This document shows positions 16,442 to 29,276 of a stretch of DNA of 64,000 nucleotides, in pieces (the stretch's first letter is position 1; the number at the start of each line of letters is the position of its first letter). The DNA is from Halomonas ventosae (lineage in GTDB: Bacteria > Pseudomonadota > Gammaproteobacteria > Pseudomonadales > Halomonadaceae), in NCBI RefSeq assembly GCF_004363555.1, contig NZ_SNZJ01000012.1:54681-118680 (forward strand), written 5' to 3'. Position numbers and translations under genes: made by a program. The notes under the pieces were generated by a model. It did no database searches. It worked only from the letters and a program-made list of their open reading frames with translations, and was not told where the DNA came from.

Positions 16442-16932
16442 TCGTAGATCTCCTTCAGCGGCCGCTCGTAGCGTTCGCGGATATGCGCGATCAGCGCGTC
16501 CTCGTCCTCCACGTCCAGGGCATGGATCAGCAGCGTCCGGCCGTCCAGACGCAGGTTGGCCGATACCGTGCCCGGGGTCAGGCTGATGGTGTTGGCCAGC
16601 AGGGTGATGGTGAAGCGATCCTCCAGCATCAGCGGGTATTCCACGAAATGGGGGCGCAGCCGGCGCCAGGGATTGACGATCAGCCAGGCCACCTCGATGT
16701 TGGCGACGAGGATGTCGCCAAGCACGCGCAGCACGAAGCGCAGTAGCTTCCAGGGCCGGGCCACATGCGGCTGGGCATCCCAGAAACGGTGGGTGGCCAG
16801 CGGGATCACCACCGCCAGGACGGTGCCCAGCAGGAGCTGGCCGAAGGCGGTGCTGCGCACCAGCAGCAGCCACACCGCCAGCAGCAGGATCGACAGCAGA
16901 GGGGTCGGCAGCCAGGGACGGGGCTTGATCAT
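16435..16932 (-). CDS. phaE: Mrp-type Na+/H+ antiporter subunit E (cluster 1)
   Basis: 165 residues. Two hydrophobic segments at the N terminus, then the conserved LANTISLTPGTVSANL core of MrpE and a soluble C-terminal domain (LLIHALDVEDEDALIAHI). The ATG at 16932 overlaps the phaD stop as ATGA. Structural subunit of the Mrp complex. Confidence 0.94.
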   Translation of the reverse strand: MIKPRPWLPTPLLSILLLAVWLLLVRSTAFGQLLLGTVLAVVIPLATHRFWDAQPHVARPWKLLRFVLRVLGDILVANIEVAWLIVNPWRRLRPHFVEYPLMLEDRFTITLLANTISLTPGTVSANLRLDGRTLLIHALDVEDEDALIAHIRERYERPLKEIYEC

Positions 16933-18434
16933 GGCGTGCCTCCGGCATCGTTCATCAGGGCGTCGACCACCACCTGGGGGTTGGCCAGCTGGTCGGCGGT
17001 GGCCCGGGTGTAGTCGCTCACCGGGCCGGCCAGGGCCACCAGCAGCGGCGAGGCACCCAGCAGCCAGGCGACCCCGAACCACTGGCGCCGGGGCAGCGGC
17101 AGGCCCATCGGCTCCCCCTGGCTGCGCCAGAACAGCGTGGAGCCGGCCCGGGACAGGGCGACCAGTGCGCACAGGCCGGTGCCCAGCAGGAGCGGCCACA
17201 GCCAGGCGCGCTCTCCCCCCTCGGCCGAGGCCATCAGCAGGGCCTTGCCGATGGCCCCGGAGAGCGGGGGCACGCCGGCCACCGCCACGGCACCGACGAA
17301 GAACAGCCCGGCCAGCCAGCCGCCCTGATGCAGGGGGCGGCCCTTGACCAGGCGGGTGCCGGCCTTGCCGCGCTGCAGGCCGATCAGCTCGGCCAGCAGG
17401 AAGAGCCCGCCGGTGATCAGGGTGGTGTGCAGCAGGTAGTAGAGCAGGGCGGAGATGGCGGCCGGCGAGCCCATGCCGATGCCGGCCAGCAGGGTGCCCA
17501 CCGAGACCAGCACCAGATAGGCCACCAGCAGGCGCAGGTCCCGGGCGGCCAGCACGCCGACCCCGGCCGCCGCCAGGGTGCCCAGCGACAGCCACCACAC
17601 CCAGGCCTGCTCGAGGTTCGCCAGCGGCCCGGCATGCTCGCCGAAGACCAGCGAATAGACGCGCAGGATGGCGTAGATGCCGACCTTGGTCATGATGGCG
17701 AAGAGGGCCGCCACCGGCGCCGGGGCGGCGGCATAGGCCCGCGGCAGCCAGAAGTAGAGCGGCAGGATCGCCGCCTTGAGGCCGAACACCACCAGCAGCA
17801 TCAGGCCGCCGGCGGTGACCAGCCCGGCCCGCTCGGCGGGCAGTTCGCCGAGGCGCACCGCCATGTCGGCCATGTTGAGGGTGCCGGTGGCGCCGTAGAG
17901 CACGCCCACGGCGATCAGGAACAGCGAGGAACCGGCCAGGTTGAGCACCACGTAGTGCACCCCGGCCTGGATCCGCGCCTTGCCGCCGCCGTGCAGCAGC
18001 AGCGCGTAGGAGGCCAGCAGCAGCACCTCGAAGAACACGAAGAGGTTGAACAGGTCCCCGGTGAGGAAGGCCCCGTTGATGCCCATCAGCTGCCACTGGA
18101 AGAGACCGTGGAAGTTGCTGCCGCGCTCGTCGTCGCCGGCACAGGCGAACACCACTGCCCCCAGGGCGAGCACTGCGGTGAGCAGCACCATCAGCGCCGA
18201 GAGGCGGTCGAGCACCAGCACGATGCCGAAAGGCGGCTGCCAGCCGCCCAGCGCATAGTAGGTGACCTCGCCGCCGGCGGCACGCGCCACCAGGGCGATG
18301 CCGACCACCACCAGCAGTGCCGTGGCCACGACCCCGACCAGGCGCTTGGCCCGGGTGGCCCCCTGGCGGCGATAGAGCAGCAGGATGCCGGCGACCAGCG
18401 GCAGCACCACGGGCAGGACGATCAGATGCTGCAT
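16929..18434 (-). CDS. phaD: Mrp-type Na+/H+ antiporter subunit D (cluster 1)
   Basis: 501 residues from ATG 18434 (a GTG at 18437 is an alternative). A 14-helix proton-pumping subunit homologous to NuoN/NuoM of respiratory complex I, with GDLFNLFVFFEVLLLASYALL carrying the TM5 glutamate and the LPRAYAAAPAPVAALFAIMTKVGIYA segment with the broken-helix lysine. MrpA and MrpD are the two antiporter-like subunits of the complex. Its ATG overlaps the phaC stop (TGATG). Confidence 0.95.
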   Translation of the reverse strand: MQHLIVLPVVLPLVAGILLLYRRQGATRAKRLVGVVATALLVVVGIALVARAAGGEVTYYALGGWQPPFGIVLVLDRLSALMVLLTAVLALGAVVFACAGDDERGSNFHGLFQWQLMGINGAFLTGDLFNLFVFFEVLLLASYALLLHGGGKARIQAGVHYVVLNLAGSSLFLIAVGVLYGATGTLNMADMAVRLGELPAERAGLVTAGGLMLLVVFGLKAAILPLYFWLPRAYAAAPAPVAALFAIMTKVGIYAILRVYSLVFGEHAGPLANLEQAWVWWLSLGTLAAAGVGVLAARDLRLLVAYLVLVSVGTLLAGIGMGSPAAISALLYYLLHTTLITGGLFLLAELIGLQRGKAGTRLVKGRPLHQGGWLAGLFFVGAVAVAGVPPLSGAIGKALLMASAEGGERAWLWPLLLGTGLCALVALSRAGSTLFWRSQGEPMGLPLPRRQWFGVAWLLGASPLLVALAGPVSDYTRATADQLANPQVVVDALMNDAGGTP

Positions 18435-18777
18435 CACGGGCGGCCCTCCCCGTCTTCATGCTTGCGGCCGTCGACATGGTCGTTGCCCGCCTCGCTGCGT
18501 GCCCGCATGGCGAGGATCACCACGAAGGCGGTCATGGCGAAGCCGATCACGATGGCGGTGAGCACCAGCGCCTGGGGCAGCGGGTCGGCATAGTCGGCCA
18601 GCCCGTCGAGGATGGCGGCGCCGTCGGTGGTCAGCCCGCCCATGGAGAACAGGAAGAGGTTGACCGCATAGGAGAGCAGGGTGAGGCCGACCACCACCGG
18701 GAAGGTGCGGCCGCGCAGGACCAGATAGAGCCCGCAGGCGGTCAGCACGCCGGTGGTGATGGCGTAGAGGCTTTCCA

Positions 18778-18778
<1 letters not shown>
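18434..18778 (-). CDS. phaC: Mrp-type Na+/H+ antiporter subunit C (cluster 1)
   Basis: 114 residues, three helices, homologous to NuoK. Shows VVGLTLLSYAVNLFLFSMGG and [21 protein letters not shown], the latter being the most conserved MrpC motif. Hydrophilic His/Asp-rich tail. The ATG overlaps the phaAB stop by one base. The symbol here is the pH-adaptation subunit, not PHA synthase. Confidence 0.95.
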
Positions 18779-21612
<2,834 letters not shown>

Positions 21613-21873
21613 CGATCGGTCATCCTGCGCGGGTCCGTAAACGGGGAGGGCACAGCGTGCCCTCAGGACAGGATGATGCAAGCGACATGCGGTCGCATCC
21701 CCTCCCTGGGTCGGGTCGCCCCCCCATGGCTTGGCTCCTTCCCACTCTAACGCAAAGGGAACTCGCTCGCCGCCTCCTTGCCTTTCAACACCTTGTCTCT
21801 ATAGAGTTGATCGCTCGAACCGGTGGCGCGGCGGGGGTGCCGCGAACGCCGTCACGACAGGGGAGGGCGCCTG
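21613..21873. other. Shared promoter region of the two Mrp operons
   Basis: 261 bases separate the two divergent mrpA-type starts. A rightward promoter is visible at 21778-21805; the leftward promoter could not be identified with confidence. The region contains no other gene. Both operons could be controlled from here in response to Na+ or pH. Confidence 0.6.
21778..21805 (+). promoter_or_regulatory. Promoter of the rightward Mrp operon
   Basis: TTGCCT (21778-21783), 16-base spacer, TATAGA (21800-21805), 69 bases before the ATG of mrpA. Good match to sigma-70 boxes. Confidence 0.6.
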
Positions 21874-24207
21874 ATGCAACTGGCCGTGCTGGGAGGCTTC
21901 GTGGTGGCGGGGATGGCTCCGCTGCTGCATCATTGGTTCGGGGCCCGGACGCCGCTGGTGATGGCCCTGCTGCCCGCCTCCCTGGCGGCCTGGTTGCTCG
22001 GCCAGTGGCCAGCGGTCGCGGCCGGCGAGGTCCTGCTGCTGGAGTGGGCCTGGGTGCCGGGGCTCGACATCACCCTGACCTTCCTGATCGACGGTCTGGC
22101 CTGGCTGTTCGCCATGCTGATCACGGTGATCGGTGCCCTGGTGCTGGTCTACTCCGGGGAGTACCTGCGCGGCCATCGCGACCTGCCGCGCTTCCTGGTG
22201 GTGATCACCGCCTTCATGATGTCGATGCTCGGCCTGGTGCTGGCCGACAACCTGGTCACGCTCTTCGTATTCTGGGAGCTGACCAGCATCACCTCCTACC
22301 TGCTGATCGGCTTCAACCACACCGACCTCGCCGCCCGCAAGGCGGCGCTCCAGGGGCTCTTCGTCACCGTGGGCGGCGGCCTGGCGCTGCTCGCCGGCTT
22401 CGCCATGCTCGCGGTGGCCGGCGACAGCTGGTCGCTGGCCGAGCTCACCGGCCGCGGCGAGCTGCTGCGCGAGCATGCGCTCTACACCCCGCTGCTGGTC
22501 TGCGTGCTGCTTGGCGCCTTTACCAAGTCGGCGCAGTTCCCCTTCCACTTCTGGCTGCCCAACGCCATGGCGGCCCCCACGCCGGTCTCGGCCTACCTGC
22601 ACTCGGCGACCATGGTCAAGGCGGGGGTCTACCTGCTCGCCCGCCTGCATCCCGCCCTGGGCGGCACCGACGGCTGGGTGATCACCCTCTCGCTGGTGGG
22701 CGCGCTGACCATGGCCACCGGCGCCTTCCTGGCGATCCAGCACACCAACGTCAAGAAGCTGCTGGCCTACTCCACGGTGATGGCCCTGGGCGCCTTGACC
22801 ATGCTGCTCGGCATCGGCACCGAGGGGGCGCTGGTCGCCTTCGTGGCCTTCCTGCTGGCCCACTCGCTCTACAAGGGGGCGCTGTTCATGGTGGCCGGCA
22901 TCCTCGACCACGAGGCGGGCACCAAGGACGTCACCGCCATGGGCGGATTGCGGCGGGTCATGCCGCGCACCGCCGCCGTGGCCGGGGTCGCCGCCCTGTC
23001 GCTGGCCGGGCTGCCGCCGCTGCTGGGCTTCGTGGGCAAGGAGCTGATGTTTGCGTCGGTGCTCGAGGCCAGCGCCTGGCGCCCCTTGATCCTGCTGCTC
23101 GCCTTCACGGCGGCCTTCCTGACCCTGGCCGTGGCGGCCATCGTCGCCCTGCGCCCCTTCTTCGGTGCCCCCCGCGAGACCCCCCGGGTGCCCCATGAAG
23201 CGCCGCATGGCATGCTCGCGGGACCCGCCCTCCTGGCCCTGCTGTCGCTGACCTTCGGCCTGGCGCCGGGCCTGCTCGACCCCCTGGTGCGCGCCACCGT
23301 GGCGGGTATCGGGACAGGCGCCGGGGCCGAGGTGCACCTGGCCCTCTGGCACGGCGTCAACCTGCCGCTGCTGCTGTCGCTGGCAAGCCTGCTGCTGGGC
23401 CTGCTGGCCTACCGTCACTGGGACCGCCTGCGGGCCTGGCTGGCCCGCCTCGAGCCGCTCATGGCCCGCGGCCCGGAGGCCGGCTATGAGGCGCTGATGG
23501 CCGGCCTGGTGACCGTCGCCGAGTGGCAGACCCGCATGCTGCAGAACGGGCATATCCGCAACTACCTGGTGGTGACCCTGCTGGTGCTGGTGGGCCTGGT
23601 TGGCCATGCGCTCTTCTTCCGCCACACCTTCACGCTCGACTTCGTCCTGGCGGTCTACTTCCACGAGGCCGTGGTCGCCGGCCTGATGATCGCCGGTGCC
23701 GTGGCGGCCTGCGTGATGCGCTCGCGGCTGGCGGCGGTGGCCGCGCTGGGCGTCATGGGCTTCTCCATCGCCCTGACCTTCGTGCTGTTCAGCGCCCCGG
23801 ACCTTGCGATCACCCAGCTGCTGGTGGAGACCCTGACGGTGATCCTGCTGGTGCTGGTGCTGTTCCGCCTGCCGCGCTTCGCCACCCTCTCCACGCCTAC
23901 CGAGCGGCTGCGCGACCTCGCCGTGGCGAACCTCACCGGCGGCCTGATCACCCTGCTGATGCTCGCGGTGCTGTCCGGCGAGCGGCTGCCGCGGATCTCG
24001 GACTACATGGTCGCCAACAGCCAGCCGCTGGGCCATGGCCACAACATCGTCAATGTCATCCTGGTCGACTTCCGGGCGCTGGATACCCTGGGCGAGATGT
24101 TCGTGCTGGCGCTGGCGGCCATCGGCGTCTATGCCATGCTGCGCTTCCATGCCGAGGCGTACGATGCCCGGCACCAGGCGCCGTCGCGGGAGAGAGACGA
24201 TGGTTAG
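21874..24207 (+). CDS. mrpA: Mrp-type Na+/H+ antiporter subunit A (cluster 2)
   Basis: 777 residues from ATG 21874 (AGGGGAGGG upstream); the 17 codons to the left are Arg-rich and atypical. NuoL-like core with [42 protein letters not shown] and [17 protein letters not shown], and a C-terminal MrpA-specific region ending with [21 protein letters not shown]. Unlike the cluster 1 protein, the MrpB part is not fused but encoded separately, which places this operon with group 1 (seven-gene) Mrp systems. Overlaps mrpB by 8 bases. Confidence 0.95.
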   Translation: MQLAVLGGFVVAGMAPLLHHWFGARTPLVMALLPASLAAWLLGQWPAVAAGEVLLLEWAWVPGLDITLTFLIDGLAWLFAMLITVIGALVLVYSGEYLRGHRDLPRFLVVITAFMMSMLGLVLADNLVTLFVFWELTSITSYLLIGFNHTDLAARKAALQGLFVTVGGGLALLAGFAMLAVAGDSWSLAELTGRGELLREHALYTPLLVCVLLGAFTKSAQFPFHFWLPNAMAAPTPVSAYLHSATMVKAGVYLLARLHPALGGTDGWVITLSLVGALTMATGAFLAIQHTNVKKLLAYSTVMALGALTMLLGIGTEGALVAFVAFLLAHSLYKGALFMVAGILDHEAGTKDVTAMGGLRRVMPRTAAVAGVAALSLAGLPPLLGFVGKELMFASVLEASAWRPLILLLAFTAAFLTLAVAAIVALRPFFGAPRETPRVPHEAPHGMLAGPALLALLSLTFGLAPGLLDPLVRATVAGIGTGAGAEVHLALWHGVNLPLLLSLASLLLGLLAYRHWDRLRAWLARLEPLMARGPEAGYEALMAGLVTVAEWQTRMLQNGHIRNYLVVTLLVLVGLVGHALFFRHTFTLDFVLAVYFHEAVVAGLMIAGAVAACVMRSRLAAVAALGVMGFSIALTFVLFSAPDLAITQLLVETLTVILLVLVLFRLPRFATLSTPTERLRDLAVANLTGGLITLLMLAVLSGERLPRISDYMVANSQPLGHGHNIVNVILVDFRALDTLGEMFVLALAAIGVYAMLRFHAEAYDARHQAPSRERDDG

Positions 24208-24634
24208 ATCGGGCACCCTGATCCTCAACGCCGCGGCACGGCTGCTGCTGCCGCTGCAGCTGCTCTTCTCGCTGTTCCTGCTGCTGCGCGGGCACGACGA
24301 GCCGGGGGGCGGCTTCATCGCCGGCCTGGTGGCGGCGGGGGCCTTCGCGCTCTACCTCTTTGCCCGCGGGCGCCGCGCCCTGAGCGAGATGCTCAAGGTG
24401 TCGCCCCGCGACCTGGTCGGCATGGGGCTGTTGCTCGGGGTGGCCGCGACGCTGCCCGCCTGGTGGGTCGGCGAGCCCTTCTTCACCGCCCAGTGGTGGA
24501 CCATCCCGGTCATCGACTTCAAGGCCTCGACGCCGCTGATCTTCGATATCGGCGTCTATCTGGTGGTGGTGGGCTCGGTGCTCACGGCGATCACCGCCCT
24601 GGTAAAGACCGATCAGGAAGATGACGAACGCTGA
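24200..24634 (+). CDS. mrpB: Mrp-type Na+/H+ antiporter subunit B (cluster 2)
   Basis: 144 residues, four membrane helices, with the diagnostic [17 protein letters not shown] motif and [15 protein letters not shown] near the end. Starts at ATG 24200 inside the end of mrpA, preceded by GGGAGAG, and is therefore coupled to it. Confidence 0.94.
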   Translation: MVRSGTLILNAAARLLLPLQLLFSLFLLLRGHDEPGGGFIAGLVAAGAFALYLFARGRRALSEMLKVSPRDLVGMGLLLGVAATLPAWWVGEPFFTAQWWTIPVIDFKASTPLIFDIGVYLVVVGSVLTAITALVKTDQEDDER

Positions 24635-24643
24635 GGAGGCTCC

Positions 24644-24991
24644 ATGGAACCCTTGATGGCCATCACCATCGGCGTCCTGTTCGCCGCCGCCATCTACATG
24701 ATGTTGCGCCGCTCCATCGTCAAGCTGGTGATCGGGCTGATGCTGCTCTCCAATGCCGCCAACCTGTTGATCTTCGCCACGGCGGGCATGGTGCGCGGGG
24801 CGCCGCCGCTGGTCCCGCAGGGCCTGACGGCGCCCGAGGGCGCGGTGGCCGACCCGCTGCCCCAGGCGCTGGTGCTCACCGCCATCGTCATCGCCTTCGG
24901 GGTGCTGTCGTTCGCCGTGGTGCTGGTGCGTCGCGCCTGGGAGATCGTGCGTGCCGATGACCTGGACAAGATGAAGGATACCGACACGTGA
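24644..24991 (+). CDS. mrpC: Mrp-type Na+/H+ antiporter subunit C (cluster 2)
   Basis: 115 residues, NuoK-like, three helices, with [18 protein letters not shown] and [21 protein letters not shown]. Starts 9 bases after mrpB behind GAGGAGG. Ends overlapping the GTG start of mrpD. Confidence 0.95.
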   Translation: MEPLMAITIGVLFAAAIYMMLRRSIVKLVIGLMLLSNAANLLIFATAGMVRGAPPLVPQGLTAPEGAVADPLPQALVLTAIVIAFGVLSFAVVLVRRAWEIVRADDLDKMKDTDT

Positions 24992-26523
24992 ACCCCCAGA
25001 TCGCGCTGCCCATCCTCATCCCGCTGCTGGCGGGGGCCGTATCGCTGGTCTTCTGGCGCTCGCGAAGCATGCAGCGCTTCGTCGCCGTGGCCGGTACCGC
25101 CGCCCTGCTGCTGACCAGCCTTTGGCTGCTGGCCACGGTCAACCGCGACGGCATCCTGGTGATGCACATGGGCGGCTGGCCGGCGCCCTTCGGCATCAGC
25201 CTGGTGGCCGACCTGCTGGGGGCGATCATGGTGGTGCTCACCGGCATCATCGGCTTCGCCGTGGCGCTCTTCTCGCTGGCCACGGTAGGGCGCGGCCACG
25301 AGGCCTACGGCTACTTCCCGCTGATGCACCTGCTGCTGGCCGGGGTCGCCGGCGCCTTCCTCACCGGCGACATCTTCAACCTCTACGTCTGGTTCGAGGT
25401 GATGCTGGTGGCCTCCTTCGCGCTGCTGATCCTCGGCAGCGAGAAGGCGCAGATGGAGGGGGCGATCAAGTACGTCACCCTCAACCTGGTCTCCTCGGTG
25501 ACCTTCCTGGTCGCGGTGGGGCTGCTCTACGGCATGGTGGGCACGCTCAACATGGCCGACATCGCCCGTCGCCTGGCGACCCTGGAGGATGACGGCATGG
25601 TCGATGTGCTGGCGATGATGTTCATGGTCGCCTTCGGCATCAAGGCGGCGGCCTTCCCGCTGTTCTTCTGGCTGCCGGCCTCCTACCACACCCCGCCGGT
25701 GGCCGTCTCGGCGTTGTTCGCCGGCCTGCTGACCAAGGTCGGGGTCTATGCGCTGTACCGGGTGTTCACGCTGATCTTCCACCAGAGTCCGGGCTATACC
25801 CACGAGATCCTGCTGTGGGGGGCGGGGTTCACCATGCTCTCCGGGGTGCTGGGGGCGGCGGCGCAGTTCGAGTTCCGGCGCATCCTGTCGTTCCACATCG
25901 TCAGCCAGATCGGTTACATGATCCTGGGGCTGGCGCTGTTCACCCCCCTGGCGATCATCGGCGGGGTCTTCTACATCATGCATCACATCATCGTGAAGAC
26001 GAATCTCTTCCTGGTCAGCGGCATCGTCCATCGGCTGCGGGGCACCTACCAGCTGAAGTCGCTGGGCGGCTTCTATCGCAGCCACCCGTGGCTTGCCGTG
26101 CTGTTCCTGATCCCGGCCCTGTCGCTGGCCGGCATGCCGCCCCTGTCCGGGTTCTTCGCCAAGTTCATCGTGATCCGTGCCGGCATCGAGGCACAGGCCT
26201 ACGGGGTGACCTTCATCGCCCTGCTGGTGGGGCTGCTCACCCTCTACTCGATGATCAAGATCTGGGCCGAGGTGTTCTGGAAGTCGACGCCGCCGGAGGG
26301 CGACGTCGACCCCTATCCGGCGGTCGCGTCGCGCGAGATGTGGCTGATGGCCGCGCCGGTGGTCGGCCTGGCACTGTGCACCCTGTTCATCGGCCTCAAT
26401 GCCGAGCCCATCTATGCCCTGGCCGAGGCCTCGGCCGGCCAGCTGCTGGCGCCCGAGCGCTACATCGAGGCCGTTCTTGGATCAGTAGCAGAGCCGGGTG
26501 AGGCCGGGGAGGTGATGCCATGA
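24988..26523 (+). CDS. mrpD: Mrp-type Na+/H+ antiporter subunit D (cluster 2)
   Basis: 511 residues starting with GTG at 24988 that overlaps the mrpC stop (GTGA). NuoN/M-like, with [22 protein letters not shown] and [28 protein letters not shown]. The MrpD of cluster 1 shares only these conserved segments at a glance, so the two operons are not a recent duplication. Confidence 0.95.
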   Translation: MNPQIALPILIPLLAGAVSLVFWRSRSMQRFVAVAGTAALLLTSLWLLATVNRDGILVMHMGGWPAPFGISLVADLLGAIMVVLTGIIGFAVALFSLATVGRGHEAYGYFPLMHLLLAGVAGAFLTGDIFNLYVWFEVMLVASFALLILGSEKAQMEGAIKYVTLNLVSSVTFLVAVGLLYGMVGTLNMADIARRLATLEDDGMVDVLAMMFMVAFGIKAAAFPLFFWLPASYHTPPVAVSALFAGLLTKVGVYALYRVFTLIFHQSPGYTHEILLWGAGFTMLSGVLGAAAQFEFRRILSFHIVSQIGYMILGLALFTPLAIIGGVFYIMHHIIVKTNLFLVSGIVHRLRGTYQLKSLGGFYRSHPWLAVLFLIPALSLAGMPPLSGFFAKFIVIRAGIEAQAYGVTFIALLVGLLTLYSMIKIWAEVFWKSTPPEGDVDPYPAVASREMWLMAAPVVGLALCTLFIGLNAEPIYALAEASAGQLLAPERYIEAVLGSVAEPGEAGEVMP

Positions 26524-26993
26524 TCGGGGCCGCCTGGAACCTGCTGCTGGGCTTCGCCTGGGTGGTGCTCACCGGCGACTTCAGCGGCCTCAACCTGCTC
26601 GCCGGCCTGACCTTCGGCTACCTGGTGCTGGCACTGATCCAGCCCCAGGTGCCGGCACTGGCCGGGCATGCGCAGCGGCTGCCGCGGCTGATCCGCTTCG
26701 TCGGCTTCTTCCTGAAGGAGCTGGTGATGGCCAACCTCAAGGTCTCCTACGACATCGTCACCCCCCCCTGGTACATGAAGCCGGGGGTGATCGCCATGCC
26801 CCTCAAGGCCCGCTCCGAGTTCGAGATCGCCTTCGTCGCCAACCTGATCTCGCTGACGCCGGGCACCCTGAGCCTGGATGTCTCCGACGATCGCCGCGTG
26901 CTCTACATCCACGCCATGTTCCTGGACGACGAGCCGGAACTCAGGCGCAGCCTGGCGGAACTGGAGCGCCGGGCGCTGGAGCTTTTCCATTAG
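26520..26993 (+). CDS. mrpE: Mrp-type Na+/H+ antiporter subunit E (cluster 2)
   Basis: 157 residues with the [19 protein letters not shown] core and [12 protein letters not shown] of MrpE. ATG overlaps the mrpD stop as ATGA. Ends with TAG 18 bases before the chosen start of mrpF. Confidence 0.94.
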   Translation: MIGAAWNLLLGFAWVVLTGDFSGLNLLAGLTFGYLVLALIQPQVPALAGHAQRLPRLIRFVGFFLKELVMANLKVSYDIVTPPWYMKPGVIAMPLKARSEFEIAFVANLISLTPGTLSLDVSDDRRVLYIHAMFLDDEPELRRSLAELERRALELFH

Positions 26994-27011
26994 TGAAAGG
27001 AGGTGACACCC

Positions 27012-27281
27012 GTGTCGACCGTGATCCTGGTGAGCCTGGCGGTGATGGCCCTGGCGCTGTGCCTGGCCTTCGTGCGTCTGTTCCGCGGCCCCAGCCTGCC
27101 GGACAGGGTGGTGGCCCTGGAGCTCTTCTCGTCGATCCTCGTCGGGATCATCGGGGTGATCGCCATCGCCACCGACGTGCCGAGCCTGCTCGACGTGGCC
27201 ATCGTCATGGCGCTGATGGCCTTCATGGCCACCATCGGCTTCGCCCGCTTCCTGGAGCGCGGGGGGCCCCGCGATGACTGA
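27012..27281 (+). CDS. mrpF: Mrp-type Na+/H+ antiporter subunit F (cluster 2)
   Basis: 89 residues with RLFRGPSLPDRVVALELFSS, the MrpF motif. The start decides itself by the ribosome-binding site: AAAGGAGGT at 26997-27005 is a perfect Shine-Dalgarno sequence, so the GTG at 27003 inside it cannot be the start and the GTG at 27012 is used. Overlaps mrpG by 8 bases. Confidence 0.92.
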   Translation: MSTVILVSLAVMALALCLAFVRLFRGPSLPDRVVALELFSSILVGIIGVIAIATDVPSLLDVAIVMALMAFMATIGFARFLERGGPRDD

Positions 27282-27678
27282 GCTGATCAAGGGCGGGTTG
27301 ATCCTGGCCGGGTCGATCTTCATGTTCCTGGCGGCGCTGGGGGTGGCGCGCCTGCCCGATTTGCTGACCCGCATGCACGCCACCACCAAGGCGGCGACCC
27401 TGGGGGCCACCCTGATCATGCTGGCGGTGGCCATCCATTTCGCCCAGGTGGCGGTGGTGGCGCGGGCCCTGGGCGTGATCCTCTTCATCCTGATGACCGC
27501 TCCCGTGGCCGCCCACGTGATCGGTCGTGCCGGCTACTTCGTCGGCGCCCGGCTCTGGGGGGGCACCGTCAAGGATGAGCTCAAGCCGAACTACGACCCC
27601 CTGACCCACGAGCTGAAGAGCGGGATGGAGACCGAGGACAACGCACGCCGTGAATCCGGGGGGGCGGACGGCTCCTGA
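27274..27678 (+). CDS. mrpG: Mrp-type Na+/H+ antiporter subunit G (cluster 2)
   Basis: 134 residues with LGVARLPDLLTRMHATTKAATLG, the MrpG signature, three helices and a hydrophilic tail. Last gene of the seven-gene rightward operon; followed by a GC-rich hairpin. Confidence 0.93.
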   Translation: MTELIKGGLILAGSIFMFLAALGVARLPDLLTRMHATTKAATLGATLIMLAVAIHFAQVAVVARALGVILFILMTAPVAAHVIGRAGYFVGARLWGGTVKDELKPNYDPLTHELKSGMETEDNARRESGGADGS

Positions 27679-27704
27679 GTCGAGTCTGTCAGAACCTGTC
27701 GTGC

Positions 27705-27729
27705 GGGGCCGCCTTCGGGCGGCCCCTCT
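27705..27729 (+). terminator. Hairpin after the rightward Mrp operon
   Basis: GGGGCCGCC-TTCG-GGCGGCCCC, a perfect 9-bp stem with a stable UUCG tetraloop, followed by TCTC. The T-run is poor, so termination may be partial. Confidence 0.65.
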
Positions 27730-27780
27730 CGTTGGAGCGCCCGCGTTGACTCTGTTGAGGTGGCATCCGGCGGTATTATT

Positions 27781-27807
27781 TGTACAAATACTGTACTATT
27801 ATTTTAC
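27781..27807 (+). promoter_or_regulatory. Three 11-base-period TGTAC repeats before the DUF2256/cry-DASH operon
   Basis: TGTAC at 27781, TGTAC at 27792 and TTTAC at 27803 are spaced by exactly 11 bases in an unusually AT-rich stretch, 25 bases before the DUF2256 ATG. The first 16 bases match 14/16 the element before the Fe-S photolyase. CarH-type regulators bind tandem repeats with this period, each monomer contacting one repeat. No standard -35/-10 pair could be fixed around it. Confidence 0.62.
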
Positions 27808-27831
27808 GCTGTCCATGTTCGAGGTTGCCCC

Positions 27832-27984
27832 ATGCACCGCAAGCCTCATCTTCCGCACAAGGTCTGCGCGCATTGCGCGCGCCCCTTCGCCTGGCGACGC
27901 AAGTGGGCGCGCTGCTGGGAGGATGTACGCCACTGCAGCGAACGCTGCCGCCGCGAGGCAAGGCACCAGGAGAGAGCGCCATGA
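27832..27984 (+). CDS. DUF2256 zinc-ribbon-like protein
   Basis: 50 residues. Cysteines at 12, 15, 35 and 39 (C-x2-C ... C-x3-C) plus one at 28, with the family signature [15 protein letters not shown] and [12 protein letters not shown]2256 proteins are predicted to bind a zinc ion and are repeatedly found in front of cryptochrome/photolyase genes, sometimes fused to them. Its stop overlaps the cry-DASH start (ATGA), so both are made together. A role as accessory factor of the photolyase is inference. Confidence 0.9.
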   Translation: MHRKPHLPHKVCAHCARPFAWRRKWARCWEDVRHCSERCRREARHQERAP

Positions 27985-29276
27985 GCCGGATGCTGGTATG
28001 GCTGCGCAACGACCTGCGCCTGGCCGACAACCCCCTGTTCCACTTCTCGACGCCGCCCGAATCGTTGCTGTGCCTCTACGTGCTGGACGAGGCCTGGCTG
28101 ACCCCCTTGCCTGGACTGGGGGCGTCGCGTATCGGACCGGCCCGCCTGCAGTTCCTCTGGCAGAGCCTGATCGCGCTGCGTGGCGAGCTGCTCAAGCGCG
28201 GCAGTGACCTGCTGGTGCGTATCGGCGACCCCGTAGATGCGGTAGCGGAGCTGGTCGTCGAGCATCACATCGATGAGGTTCGGGTGCGCGCCGATGCCGG
28301 CTGGGAGGAGAAGCAGGACACCGTGCAACTGGCCGAGTGCCTGGGTGGAGCCGTGACCCTTTCCCGCCAGGATACCGGCACGCTGCTCGATGAAGCCGCC
28401 CTGCCCATGGCGGTGGACGACCTGCCCGCCAGCTTCTCGGCCTTTCGGCGCAGGGTGGAGCGGGCCTGGTCGGTCCCCGGCGCCGTCCCGGCGCCGGTGA
28501 CCCTGCCCGACTGGCCAGCGGGTGCCCCGCGCGGCTTCCCGCCGCTGGACAAGGTCTGTGGCCGGGCGGCCGCCTGGGCCCCGGACCGGCGTGGGGGCTT
28601 TGCCTTTTCCGGCGGCGAGACGGCGGGATGGTCGCGGCTCGATCACTACCTGTGGGAGAGCGGTGCCGTGGCGCGCTACAAGCAGACCCGCAACGGCCTG
28701 GCCGGTGCCGACTTCTCCACCCGGCTCTCGCCCTGGCTGTCCCAGGGTTGCCTCTCGGCGCGCCAGGTGCATGATGCGGTGCATGCCTGGGAAACCAGGC
28801 ACGGCGCCAACGACTCGAGCTACTGGCTGGTCTTCGAGCTGCTGTGGCGCGACTACTTCCACTGGGCGGCGCGGCAGGAGGGCGCAGCACTGTTCGGTGG
28901 GCGTGAGCTTGCGGAGCCCGGCGAGGGCTTTCGTGCCTGGCGTGATGGGCGTACCGGCGTGCCCTTCGTGGATGCCGCCATGCGCGAGCTGGCCACCACC
29001 GGCTGGCTCTCGAACCGGGCGCGCCAGAACGCGGCGAGCTACCTGGTGCATGATCTCGGCGGTGACTGGCGTCTGGGCGCGGCCTGGTTCGAGCACTGCC
29101 TGGTCGACCACGACGTGGCCAGCAACTGGGGCAACTGGCGCTACCTGGCCGGGGTGGGACGCGACACCCGGCCGCGCGCCCTGGACGTCCACGACCAGGC
29201 CGGACGCTACGACCCCGATGGCAGCTATGCGGCGCTCTGGGCGCCTGTCGTCGCTGCGCATGGGGAGGAACCGTGA
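27981..29276 (+). CDS. cry: Cryptochrome/photolyase, DASH type
   Basis: 431 residues from ATG 27981, which begins [20 protein letters not shown], the usual start of DASH cryptochromes; the long frame to the left runs over the DUF2256 gene and is a shadow. The C-terminal FAD-binding domain has [30 protein letters not shown] and [15 protein letters not shown], then [18 protein letters not shown] and the DASH-typical [19 protein letters not shown] proteins repair cyclobutane dimers in single-stranded or looped DNA and may signal light. Coupled to DUF2256 upstream and DUF3429 downstream. Confidence 0.93.
   Translation: MSRMLVWLRNDLRLADNPLFHFSTPPESLLCLYVLDEAWLTPLPGLGASRIGPARLQFLWQSLIALRGELLKRGSDLLVRIGDPVDAVAELVVEHHIDEVRVRADAGWEEKQDTVQLAECLGGAVTLSRQDTGTLLDEAALPMAVDDLPASFSAFRRRVERAWSVPGAVPAPVTLPDWPAGAPRGFPPLDKVCGRAAAWAPDRRGGFAFSGGETAGWSRLDHYLWESGAVARYKQTRNGLAGADFSTRLSPWLSQGCLSARQVHDAVHAWETRHGANDSSYWLVFELLWRDYFHWAARQEGAALFGGRELAEPGEGFRAWRDGRTGVPFVDAAMRELATTGWLSNRARQNAASYLVHDLGGDWRLGAAWFEHCLVDHDVASNWGNWRYLAGVGRDTRPRALDVHDQAGRYDPDGSYAALWAPVVAAHGEEP

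Noticed and set aside
21799..24318. A long minus-strand frame of about 840 codons opposite mrpA of cluster 2
   Set aside because: Gln/His/Arg-rich low-complexity translation without motifs, fully antisense to a conserved mrpA gene; typical of GC-rich DNA.
27003..27011. GTG at 27003 as start of mrpF
   Set aside because: It lies inside the perfect AAAGGAGGT ribosome-binding site; GTG 27012 has correct spacing.
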